DNA of 6,915 nt from a crenarchaeote SCGC AAA261-N23. Lineage in GTDB: Archaea > Thermoproteota > Thermoprotei > Gearchaeales > Gearchaeaceae. Within the stretch, counting starts at the first letter, position 1. Every line of letters begins with the position of its first letter. The notes under the pieces were generated by a model that saw only the letters and a program-made list of their open reading frames with translations, made no database searches and was not told where the DNA came from. The stretch covers positions 10,356-17,270 of the forward strand of contig AQVQ01000025.1 of assembly GCA_000375685.1 (NCBI GenBank). The letters are read 5' to 3'. Position numbers and translations under genes: made by a program. Below are positions 1 through 5,693 of the stretch, in pieces.

Positions 1-335
1 GGTGTTTGTTCGATTTTTTAAATAACTCACTCTTAAAATTTCTCCACCTAACGAAGCTGAAGGAATTACGATATTCCCAAATATTTGGAGCAAAGTAGCT
101 ATGAAATTATGCTTAAATTTGACCGTTGTAACAATGCTTAAAATAACATGCCAAGCAAGTATAAACATTAAAATCGCTAAAAAATAAGAAATGATTATTA
201 ATCCTACAAACAAAGGATCTGCGTTTGACAACACTAAAAATAATTTTCCCAAATTTATACTGGAGACAAAAAAAAAACTAAGGAAATTAGAATCGCAATT
301 ATTACTGCTATCCTGAAGATTTTTTTAGTTTGCAA
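1..335 (-). CDS. UPF0104 / LPG-synthase-like (flippase-type) membrane protein, N-terminal part, with a -1 frame break
   Basis: This is an integral membrane protein of the UPF0104/lysylphosphatidylglycerol-synthase TM superfamily. It is cut by the left window edge, and its substrate is unknown. From TTG at 335 the frame reads MQTKKIFRIAVIIAILISLV, a basic start followed by a first membrane helix, then stops at TAA 257-255. Just before the stop is a run of ten T (277-268 on this strand). Shifting -1 inside that run opens 89 stop-free codons to base 1. They read VSSINLGKLF, then a second helix (PLFVGLIIISYFLAILMF), then GNIVIPSASLGGEILRVSYL, which matches the family's N-x-(I/L)-(I/L)-P...GGE-x-x-R segment. 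The two halves join naturally for this family, so I treat them as one gene carrying a frameshift: a slippage site, a mutation or a homopolymer sequencing error. The TTG start is preferred because a TATA-like box is centred about 26 bases upstream. Family call fairly sure, start moderate. Confidence 0.68.
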
Positions 336-340
336 GTCTA

Positions 341-348
341 ATTTATAG
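341..348 (+). promoter_or_regulatory. TATA-like box for endA-dtdA
   Basis: ATTTATAG is centred about 29 bases upstream of the endA ATG at 374, with no ribosome binding site in between, consistent with a leaderless or near-leaderless mRNA. It sits between the opposing gene's TATA box and that gene's start, so the two divergent initiation complexes would occupy the same DNA. Confidence 0.4.
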
Positions 349-356
349 TGTAAGCC

Positions 357-366
357 ATAAAATAAA
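357..366 (-). promoter_or_regulatory. TATA-like box for the UPF0104-type gene
   Basis: TTTATTTTAT on the minus strand is centred 26-27 bases upstream of the TTG at 335. This is the spacing expected for a leaderless archaeal transcript starting at or next to the start codon. No Shine-Dalgarno is seen ahead of that TTG. The box lies inside the 38-base gap shared with the divergent endA promoter. Confidence 0.4.
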
Positions 367-373
367 TAGTTAT

Positions 374-919
374 ATGAAGCAAGAAGCAATCTATACAAAT
401 GGACATTTTGTAATTTTAGATTCAGATAAAGGACCTTTAGTTTATAAGATAAATTTCTTTGGGAAACCACTTGAGATAAGTAAGCCTAAAACTCCGATAT
501 TTAAAGCTAGAATGATTCTTAGTTTTTACGAAGCATTATATTTGATAAAAAAAGGCGAGTTGGAGGTATATGATGAAAAAGGGTCGAAGATGAATGAAGA
601 AGATGCAATTAAAGAGGCTATCAAATATGTTGATAATTTTAACGAAAAGTATGCAGTATATCAAGATCTAAGAGAGAAAGGCTATATTGTAAAATCAGGT
701 ATGAAATACGGAGTTACATTCATGGTTTATAAGTACGGTCCTGGAATAGATCATGCTCCATTTTTGGTTGATGTCGTTGTTAGGAAAAACAAAATCTCAG
801 CTTCAGAAATATTAAGGGCTGGTAGACTTTCACATAACGTAAGAAAGAAGCTAATCATAGCATCTGTTGATCCTGTGACTAAAAAAATAGTATACTACAT
901 GGTAAAGTGGTTTTTATGA
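374..919 (+). CDS. endA: tRNA-splicing endonuclease, catalytic EndA
   Basis: EndA cuts the bulge-helix-bulge at the exon-intron junctions of pre-tRNA, leaving 2',3'-cyclic phosphate and 5'-OH ends for the ligase. The 181-residue length is that of a single catalytic subunit (N-domain about 1-80, nuclease C-domain about 90-181). The C-domain carries the family signature YIVKSGMKYGVTFMVY followed by GPGIDHAPFLV. By analogy with studied EndA/TSEN proteins, the catalytic triad is Tyr119, His127 and Lys158 (in HNVRKK). The Tyr-His spacing of 8 matches my recollection of human TSEN2, and the His-Lys spacing of 31 that of the Methanocaldococcus enzyme. The assembly may be a homotetramer, or it may pair with a structural subunit encoded elsewhere, as in Crenarchaeota; the window does not show which. 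The ATG at 374 gives a complete N-domain. It is the first gene of a pair with dtdA (ATGA overlap). The nearby tRNA-Gly has no intron. Confidence 0.95.
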   Translation: MKQEAIYTNGHFVILDSDKGPLVYKINFFGKPLEISKPKTPIFKARMILSFYEALYLIKKGELEVYDEKGSKMNEEDAIKEAIKYVDNFNEKYAVYQDLREKGYIVKSGMKYGVTFMVYKYGPGIDHAPFLVDVVVRKNKISASEILRAGRLSHNVRKKLIIASVDPVTKKIVYYMVKWFL

Positions 920-1749
920 ATTTTCAAAATAAAAAAGTTTTACTGATAGCTTCAGAAGAAGATATGGCTTCGAGAAGAATGAAGGAAGCTATTTTAAAAA
1001 ATCATGAATATAATAAGGAATATTTCAATGAGGAATATGAGATTTATGAATTAACAAAAAATATCAAATTGGCTTCATTTAAGGGAAGCCTTCTTAAGCT
1101 AGATTATTTGGACAATTACATTGAAGCAGATTTTTTTATTTTCTTATCGAAGCATAAATCCCAAAGTGAAATTCCTGGCATCTTTATCCATCCTATTGGA
1201 AATTTTTCAAATGAAAACCCTTTAGGAGGTTTTCCCAATAAGTTAAGCTACGTTTCAGCTAATTTTATGAAATTAATATTTATAAAAATGCTTGAATTAG
1301 AAAAATTGATAAAAATTAAGGTTGGACTTGAAGCAACACATCATGGTCCTTTTATCGAAAAAGTTCCTTCAATATTTGTTGAAATAGGAAGTTCAGAAAG
1401 AGAGTGGAATAGCATCGAAATAGCAAGCTTGGTTGTTAACAAGATATTGGAAGCCATTGATCTAAAAACCTGGTTTGAATATGAACCTGTTGTTTGCTTT
1501 GGCGGTCCTCATTATGCTCCAGCATTCATAAAATATGAGATGGAAGAAACATATGCGTTATCCCACATTATTTCCAAATATTCATTGGAAAAGGCCAACT
1601 TAAACGAAGAAACATTATTCGAGCCTATTAGAAAGACTATGGAAAATGTTGACAAAATATTGATAGATTGGAAAGGAGTAGACAGCGAAAAAAGAAAAAT
1701 AATAGCTGAATTTGCTAATAAAAACGGTTTTGAACTAATTAGAGCTTGA
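916..1749 (+). CDS. dtdA: D-aminoacyl-tRNA deacylase, archaeal/plant GEK1 type
   Basis: This enzyme hydrolyses D-aminoacyl-tRNA to free D-amino acid plus tRNA, a cytoplasmic proofreading step. DtdA (GEK1, often called DTD2) is the archaeal and plant form, unrelated in sequence to bacterial Dtd. Taking ATG 916 gives 277 residues, the usual family length. Two histidine motifs typical of the family are visible: EATHHGPF at 139-146 and GGPHYAPAF at 196-204. The N-terminal SKHKS around 78-82 and an acidic patch after EIGSSEREW also fit. A GTG at 907 is in frame, but I prefer ATG 916: it overlaps the endA stop as ATGA, the usual sign of translational coupling, and the alternative adds only three residues. 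The pairing with endA makes a small tRNA maturation and quality-control operon, presumably driven by the endA promoter. Confidence 0.94.
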   Translation: MNFQNKKVLLIASEEDMASRRMKEAILKNHEYNKEYFNEEYEIYELTKNIKLASFKGSLLKLDYLDNYIEADFFIFLSKHKSQSEIPGIFIHPIGNFSNENPLGGFPNKLSYVSANFMKLIFIKMLELEKLIKIKVGLEATHHGPFIEKVPSIFVEIGSSEREWNSIEIASLVVNKILEAIDLKTWFEYEPVVCFGGPHYAPAFIKYEMEETYALSHIISKYSLEKANLNEETLFEPIRKTMENVDKILIDWKGVDSEKRKIIAEFANKNGFELIRA

Positions 1750-1770
1750 AAGAAAAAATTAATTAATGAG

Positions 1771-1780
1771 TTATTTTAAG
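1771..1780 (+). promoter_or_regulatory. TATA-like box for the PIN-ATPase-KH gene
   Basis: TTATTTTAAG is centred about 31 bases before the GTG start at 1806, within the 56-base gap after dtdA. The spacing suits a very short leader. The gap is very AT-rich, so other boxes are possible, but its presence and the gap suggest separate transcription from endA-dtdA. Confidence 0.35.
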
Positions 1781-1805
1781 TTAAGTTGTAATAAAAAGAT
1801 AAGCC

Positions 1806-3341
1806 GTGTTGAGTAAATATATACTTGACCTTTATTCGGTCACTAATAATACATTGAAGAGTATTATTGCTGATTATCAAATAAAAGGAAGAATACTAAT
1901 ACATACTGCTTTCTTTAAGCATACAAAAACGGTAGAAGAGCTAAAGTCTTTTTCGGAAGCTGTTAGTGAAATTACAGAACTGGTTAACGGCAATGATGAA
2001 TTATATGTTGAACTTACAAATCATTTACCAAAAGGTTTATCTTTCGAGGATTTTGAGAATAATAAGAACCACTTCTTATTAACTTTGGCGATAGAAATGG
2101 GGGCTACTATTATCACAGGAGATGAATCATTGTATGAAATTTCTAAAGCTTCCAATATAAGTTGTATTTATGTAAAACCTACCGTAAGTATTCCAAGCTT
2201 TACCAAATACTTTGAAGATGACGTTATGAGCTTACATTTAAAGGAGGGAACTTATCCGTTTGTTAAGAAAGGAAAACCAGGGAGTTGGGAATTGGAAAGA
2301 GTTGGAGAAAAGATTTTAACGAGAAGTGATTTGGAAGCTCTTACAAAGGAAATTTATGAAATAGCAAAAGCTTCTTATGAACAAGTTAGAGAAATCGATA
2401 GAAAATCTTCTTTAATAGCTCAGCTTGGTAATTATAGGATAGTATTAACCAAGCCACCTTTATCAGACGGTATTGAGGTAACGATTGTTAGACCCACAAA
2501 AAGTATGAGGATTGAGGATTATAATATAACACCAAAGCTTCTTGAAAGGCTCGAAAAACAGGCTGAAGGTATTCTGATAGCTGGAGCACCTGGAATGGGT
2601 AAAACTACGTTTGCACAAGCGTTGGCTGAGTTCTATCATAGGAAAAATAAAATAGTAAAAACTCTTGAGTCACCAAGGGATATGGTTCTTCCTGCAGAAA
2701 TTACTCAGCTTTCAAAAACCCATGGCACCTCAGAGGAATTACATGATGTGTTATTGCTTTCAAGACCAGATTATACAATATTTGACGAAATGAGGGATAC
2801 TAAAGATTTTGAGATGTTTACTGATTTAAGATTGGCCGGAATAGGAATGGTTGGAGTAGTACATGCAACCACCCCCATAGATGCAATTCAAAGGTTTATA
2901 AACAGGGTTGAGCTTGGAATGATCCCATCAATAATAGATACTGTAATTTTCATTAAATATGGAGAAATAAAGGAAACATATACCTTAGAGACATCTGTAA
3001 AAATACCACATGGATTAACTGAAGCTGATCTTACAAGGCCCGTAGTTTTGGTCAAAGATCTTGAAACAGAAGAACCTTTATATGAAATATACGTGTTTGG
3101 TGAAAGGACTTTTGTAGTTCCCATTAAGAAAGAATCAAAGGATGATCATATTAAGAATGTAGTACTTTCAGTCATAAAGAAGTATGCTCCTGCCTCTGAA
3201 ACAATAATAGAGAAAAAAGGTGAAAAGTACATACTTAAAGTTCCTGTTTCTTATTATTCAAGGATTCAACATAAAGCATCAAGAAAACTAGAAAAGATTG
3301 CAAATAAATACGATATTGAACTTCAGTTAATACCAATTTAA
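1806..3341 (+). CDS. PIN-domain / secretion-type ATPase / KH-like protein (COG1855-like), degenerate ends
   Basis: This 511-residue protein has the three-part layout of the archaeal PIN-ATPase-KH family, often annotated as PilT- or VapC-like ATPase. Its cellular role is not established, though the domains suggest RNA binding or remodelling. Residues 1-125 are PIN-like, ending in GATIITGDESLYEISKA with Asp106; Asp8 is the other retained acidic residue. Residues about 130-185 are the family linker (MSLHLKEG...KKGKPGSWELE). Residues about 205-440 are the P-loop ATPase: Walker A GAPGMGKTT (260-268), Walker B YTIFDEM (Asp327, Glu328) and His box VVHATTP (351-357). The C-terminal 445-511 region has a KH-like fold pattern but lacks GxxG. 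The PIN glutamate position reads His39 and the middle aspartate position Asn88/His89, so nuclease activity is doubtful while the ATPase looks intact. Start: GTG 1806, or TTG 1809 directly after it. Confidence 0.9.
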   Translation: MLSKYILDLYSVTNNTLKSIIADYQIKGRILIHTAFFKHTKTVEELKSFSEAVSEITELVNGNDELYVELTNHLPKGLSFEDFENNKNHFLLTLAIEMGATIITGDESLYEISKASNISCIYVKPTVSIPSFTKYFEDDVMSLHLKEGTYPFVKKGKPGSWELERVGEKILTRSDLEALTKEIYEIAKASYEQVREIDRKSSLIAQLGNYRIVLTKPPLSDGIEVTIVRPTKSMRIEDYNITPKLLERLEKQAEGILIAGAPGMGKTTFAQALAEFYHRKNKIVKTLESPRDMVLPAEITQLSKTHGTSEELHDVLLLSRPDYTIFDEMRDTKDFEMFTDLRLAGIGMVGVVHATTPIDAIQRFINRVELGMIPSIIDTVIFIKYGEIKETYTLETSVKIPHGLTEADLTRPVVLVKDLETEEPLYEIYVFGERTFVVPIKKESKDDHIKNVVLSVIKKYAPASETIIEKKGEKYILKVPVSYYSRIQHKASRKLEKIANKYDIELQLIPI

Positions 3342-3345
3342 AATA
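3336..3345 (+). promoter_or_regulatory. TATA-like box for the candidate C/D sRNA
   Basis: ATTTAAAATA overlaps the stop codon of the preceding gene and is centred about 26 bases before base 3367, the expected 5' end of the candidate sRNA. The agreement in spacing supports that RNA, but AT-rich sequence makes chance boxes common. Confidence 0.3.
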
Positions 3346-3365
3346 CTCCTAATATTTTAATATTT

Positions 3366-3421
3366 GGCGATGATTAATTAGAGTTACCCTGATCTATGAT
3401 GAAAAGGCATTTAAATGAGCT
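3366..3421 (+). ncRNA. Candidate archaeal C/D-box guide sRNA
   Basis: The order and spacing of C/D boxes fit an archaeal 2'-O-methylation guide. C-like box ATGATTA (3370-3376, one mismatch to RUGAUGA) is followed by 12 nt (3377-3388), a perfect D' CTGA (3389-3392), a 3-nt spacer, and a perfect C' ATGATGA (3396-3402). Then come 12 nt (3403-3414) and a D-like ATGA (3415-3418, one mismatch to CUGA). Flanking GC (3367-3368) and GC (3419-3420) could form a short terminal stem. The two exact 12-nt guide spacings and the 3-nt D'-C' spacer are the norm for these RNAs. Against it: both terminal boxes are imperfect, and I could not assign a target. The guides are attagagttacc and aaaggcatttaa, so the targets would contain their reverse complements in rRNA or tRNA. 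A TATA-like box lies at the right distance upstream, and tRNA-Gly follows 50 bases downstream. Confidence 0.4.
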
Positions 3422-3430
3422 TCATGACCG

Positions 3431-3440
3431 TTTAAAAATA
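3431..3440 (+). promoter_or_regulatory. TATA-like box for tRNA-Gly
   Basis: TTTAAAAATA is centred 36 bases before the mature tRNA 5' end. That would put transcription start near 3462, with a leader of about 10 nt for RNase P to remove. It is the best box in this stretch, although the whole leader is A-rich. Confidence 0.4.
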
Positions 3441-3471
3441 AATACGGAAAAGGAAAAATAATAAAATAGTT

Positions 3472-3545
3472 GCGGGCGTCGTCTAGCCAGGTTAGGACAT
3501 TAGCCTGCCACGCTGGTGACCCGGGTTCAAATCCCGGCGCCCGCA
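3472..3545 (+). tRNA. tRNA-Gly (anticodon GCC)
   Basis: It folds as a complete cloverleaf. The acceptor stem GCGGGCG pairs with CGCCCGC (7 bp), with discriminator A at 3545. The D stem GTCT/GGAC has one T-G pair and a 10-nt loop containing GG. The anticodon stem TTAGC/GCTGG holds loop CTGCCAC, with anticodon GCC at 3507-3509 read as glycine. The variable region is TGAC, and the T arm CCGGG-TTCAAAT-CCCGG is perfect. There is no intron, and CCA is not encoded (ATG follows), so it is added by the CCA enzyme. The first two anticodon-stem pairs (27-43 and 28-42) are both T-G wobbles, slightly unusual but compatible with a working tRNA. The GC-rich stems stand out from the AT-rich flanks, as expected for a thermophile. 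Confidence 0.97.
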
Positions 3546-3560
3546 ATGATTTAAAAACGC

Positions 3561-3567
3561 TTTTATT
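3561..3567 (+). terminator. T-rich terminator-like tract after tRNA-Gly
   Basis: TTTTATT occurs 15 bases after the tRNA 3' end, with further T-rich stretches at 3581-3593. Archaeal RNA polymerase stops at short T runs without needing a hairpin, so this is the likely release site. No other coding signal is seen in 3546-3642, the gap between the tRNA and the convergent ilvA. Confidence 0.35.
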
Positions 3568-3614
3568 GATTCTGTTAATGATTTTAATGTTTTAAAATAG
3601 ATTGAATCTTTTAT

Positions 3615-3638
3615 AAAAAAGCTGAAGGATTTTAGCTT
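3615..3638 (-). terminator. Terminator-like hairpin and T run after ilvA
   Basis: On the minus strand, just after the ilvA stop, AAGCT (3638-3634) can pair with AGCTT (3623-3619) around a 10-nt loop. A run of six T follows immediately (3620-3615). The stem is short, so the T run may be the active part. It separates ilvA from the convergent tRNA-Gly. Confidence 0.4.
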
Positions 3639-3642
3639 GTTC

Positions 3643-4863
3643 TTATGGTTCTAGTTGATATTCTATTCCTTTATCTTTGAGGATTTTCAGGAGATTATCA
3701 ATATGTTCGCTACTCTCAGCCTCTAAGCTGAGAATGACTTTAGCACTTCCAGCTCTAACATCACTTCCTAATCTATCATGCATAACATCAACGATATTTA
3801 CCCTGTTTGCTGCTATAGTATCGATAACCTTTTTTAGCTCGCCAGGCCTATCATATAATTGGACCGATATTCTCACCAATCTTCCTATGCTACCTAAACC
3901 TTTATGAACAATTTGTCCAAGTAAGAACATATCCACGTTCCCTCCGCTTAAAACTACAACTACTTTTTTATCTTTAAGTTTCTCATTCCCTTCATTAAGT
4001 AAGTATGCAAGTCCAACAGCGCCCGCAGGTTCAATAACTAGCTTTGATCTTTCCATAAGTAGAAACATTGTCTTAACTATCTGTTCATCATCTACCAATC
4101 CAATATCATCCATGTATTTCCTCAGTATTTCCAATGTGATGTTTCCAGGCTTCTTTACAGCTATACCATCTGCAATTGTAAAACCATTACTTATCTCGAC
4201 TATTCTATTTTTTTCTAAAGTTTCTTTAATTGCAGGGAATGCTTTTGTTTGAACACCTATTATTTTGACGTTCGGTTTCTTACTTTTAATAGCAATAGCT
4301 ATACCTGATGCTAGTCCTCCTCCTCCAACAGGCATGATTACTGCATCAACATCAGGCAGATCCTCTAATATTTCAATTCCAATTGTTCCTTGTCCAGCTA
4401 TCACATGTTCATCATCAAATGCATGTATGAAAACTTTGTTTTCTTTTTCAGCTATTTCCAATGCTTTTTCTAACGCATTATCGTACATATTTCCATGGAA
4501 GACTATTTCTGCTCCGTATGACCTTGTTGCAGCAACTTTTGCAGGCGAAGCATTAACAGGCATTACAACTGTACACTTAATTCCCAGTATTTTGCTAGAA
4601 TATGCAACACCTTGTGCATGATTTCCAGCAGATGCTGTTACAACTCCTCTTAACTTTTGTTCATCGGATAAAGAGAATATCTTATTATAGGCGCCTCTTA
4701 CTTTAAAAGCCCCTGTTTTTTGAAGACATTCTAGCTTAAGGTATACATTACAACCTGTAAGCTTGCTAAACGTAGTGGAATAATCTAAAGGAGTCTTATG
4801 CACAACATCTTTCAATATTTTTCTCGCTCTTAAGATATCTTCATAAGTAATCATACTACGCAT
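3643..4863 (-). CDS. ilvA: Threonine ammonia-lyase (threonine dehydratase) with C-terminal ACT domain
   Basis: This PLP enzyme deaminates L-threonine (and often serine) to 2-oxobutanoate plus ammonia, the entry to isoleucine synthesis or a catabolic step. The fold-type II catalytic region covers about 1-320. Lys54 in GAFKVRGA is the PLP-binding lysine, SAGNHAQG (78-85) the substrate loop, GGGGL (180-184) the phosphate-binding glycine loop, and SGGN (306-309) the distal cofactor motif. Residues about 328-404 form one ACT domain (VRISVQLYDRPGELKKVIDT), a possible effector-binding site. At 406 residues with a single ACT domain it resembles the short archaeal and TdcB-like forms rather than the roughly 510-residue E. 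coli IlvA with two ACT-like repeats, so biosynthetic versus catabolic use is open. Start ATG 4863 and ATG 4854 (Met4) are both possible; a TATA-like box at 4882-4888 fits either. It stands alone, with no branched-chain genes next to it. Confidence 0.94.
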   Translation of the reverse strand: MRSMITYEDILRARKILKDVVHKTPLDYSTTFSKLTGCNVYLKLECLQKTGAFKVRGAYNKIFSLSDEQKLRGVVTASAGNHAQGVAYSSKILGIKCTVVMPVNASPAKVAATRSYGAEIVFHGNMYDNALEKALEIAEKENKVFIHAFDDEHVIAGQGTIGIEILEDLPDVDAVIMPVGGGGLASGIAIAIKSKKPNVKIIGVQTKAFPAIKETLEKNRIVEISNGFTIADGIAVKKPGNITLEILRKYMDDIGLVDDEQIVKTMFLLMERSKLVIEPAGAVGLAYLLNEGNEKLKDKKVVVVLSGGNVDMFLLGQIVHKGLGSIGRLVRISVQLYDRPGELKKVIDTIAANRVNIVDVMHDRLGSDVRAGSAKVILSLEAESSEHIDNLLKILKDKGIEYQLEP

Positions 4864-4881
4864 GATAAATCGATTATTAAG

Positions 4882-4888
4882 ATAATAA
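4882..4888 (-). promoter_or_regulatory. TATA-like box for ilvA
   Basis: TTATTAT on the minus strand, preceded by a purine-rich GAAAAAG that could serve as BRE, is centred about 22 bases before ATG 4863 and 31 before ATG 4854. An archaeal box is usually about 26 bases from the transcript start, so the transcript may begin inside the first codons. That would favour Met4 as the true start. Confidence 0.35.
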
Positions 4889-4918
4889 CTTTTTCAATGT
4901 TTAGCAATAAAAAATAAT

Positions 4919-5647
4919 TTAATGTTTGTTAATATTTTTTAGTTCTTTATGTGTCTTGTATTCATTAAGGAATCTTTTAAATGCCGCCATCTTAGCGCTA
5001 TAAAATATATCCGTTAAAGTATAGATTATTGCAATTGCACCGCAAATTGCTATTGACCATATATAAGCTTTAGCAATTATTGAATAAATGAAGAAGAAAT
5101 AAACAGCAATAAGTGTAAATGTGGCTCCTGAGGCATGCATTAAAGCTCTTTTTAAGGGGGAAGCATTAAGATAGCTTTCGTAATCAACCTTTAAAGCAGG
5201 TTCAATTTTTATTTTGCTGTTTGATCTTCTTTGGAACATGTAGATACCTCTGGGATAAATATAAATAAACTTTATTCCAAAAATTCTTCCTACGAAATAT
5301 TGAATAGGTGTATGAAGTGAAGCTGATAAAATGAACGATGCGATGGGCAAATACACACTTAGATAAAAAGGATCATTGGTTGAGTAAAAGAAAAAATACA
5401 ATGTTATTGCTGAAATTATCAATAGTAAGGTTATCCCTTGGTATGGTGGGAACTTCCATTTCCATTTTGTTTCAAATACCTTTTTGTTGATTTCAGCAAT
5501 CTTTTTACCCAACAATTCAGCAATCTTTTTATTCCTTTTTGCTTCCTCTACAATCTCCCAAAATCCTAGCTTCTTAAGATTTAAATTTCCTTTGCTTATC
5601 TCCATCTCGATAAATTTTAATCTATTTTCAATTTCTTCAAAATCCAT
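4919..5647 (-). CDS. Multi-pass membrane protein resembling an inactive M50 / site-2-protease homologue
   Basis: This 242-residue protein is not firmly identified. Residues 1-60 are charged, helical and probably cytosolic (MDFEEIENRLKFIEMEISKG and on). Hydrophobic segments follow at about 70-88, 96-118, 175-195 and 197-213. The segment SLHTPIQYFVGRIFGIKFIY (110-129) has the shape of the M50 zinc-site helix (HExxH then a short amphipathic run ending G-(I/V)-K), but reads H112-T-P-I-Q116. The catalytic Glu and the second His are therefore absent. PLKRALMHASGATFTL (164-179) resembles the conserved S2P segment around AGP, and LTDIFYSAKMAAFKRF (211-226) resembles the later helix with its aspartate. 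I infer a pseudoprotease or a metal-independent relative. It lies 46 bases after the deacetylase gene on the same strand, so co-transcription is possible, but a TATA-like box in the gap could give its own promoter. Start ATG 5647. Confidence 0.7.
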   Translation of the reverse strand: MDFEEIENRLKFIEMEISKGNLNLKKLGFWEIVEEAKRNKKIAELLGKKIAEINKKVFETKWKWKFPPYQGITLLLIISAITLYFFFYSTNDPFYLSVYLPIASFILSASLHTPIQYFVGRIFGIKFIYIYPRGIYMFQRRSNSKIKIEPALKVDYESYLNASPLKRALMHASGATFTLIAVYFFFIYSIIAKAYIWSIAICGAIAIIYTLTDIFYSAKMAAFKRFLNEYKTHKELKNINKH

Positions 5648-5679
5648 TTAATGTAGTAACAATTTTTGCAACACTTTGC

Positions 5680-5689
5680 TTTAATTTAT
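5680..5689 (-). promoter_or_regulatory. TATA-like box before the M50-like membrane gene
   Basis: ATAAATTAAA on the minus strand ends 33 bases before the ATG at 5647 and lies wholly within the 46-base gap after the deacetylase stop. It would give a leader of roughly 10 nt. No convincing Shine-Dalgarno is seen. Read-through from the deacetylase promoter is the alternative. Confidence 0.3.
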
Positions 5690-5693
5690 CTTT

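Noticed and set aside
292..303. 12-base direct repeat atcgcaattatt, also at 6904-6915
   Set aside because: One shared 12-mer is expected by chance in an AT-rich window of this size, and no other shared sequence flanks it.
255..470. 71-residue minus-strand frame starting inside endA
   Set aside because: Its upstream half is antisense to endA; only the last 27 residues, from TTG 335, look real, and they belong to the frameshifted UPF0104-type gene.
2888..3124. Minus-strand frame inside the ATPase gene
   Set aside because: It is antisense to a well-supported coding region, has no domain sense, and has no promoter of its own.
3342..3642. CRISPR array or protein gene in the tRNA-containing gap
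   Set aside because: No regularly spaced repeats and no credible reading frame; the stretch is explained by the candidate sRNA, tRNA-Gly and terminator-like tracts.
3677..3907. Plus-strand frame opposite the ilvA ACT domain
   Set aside because: It is a shadow of ilvA codon use with no recognisable protein features.
4265..4621. 118-residue plus-strand frame opposite ilvA
   Set aside because: It is a shadow of the glycine-rich PLP-binding region of ilvA; the proline- and serine-rich translation is an antisense artefact.
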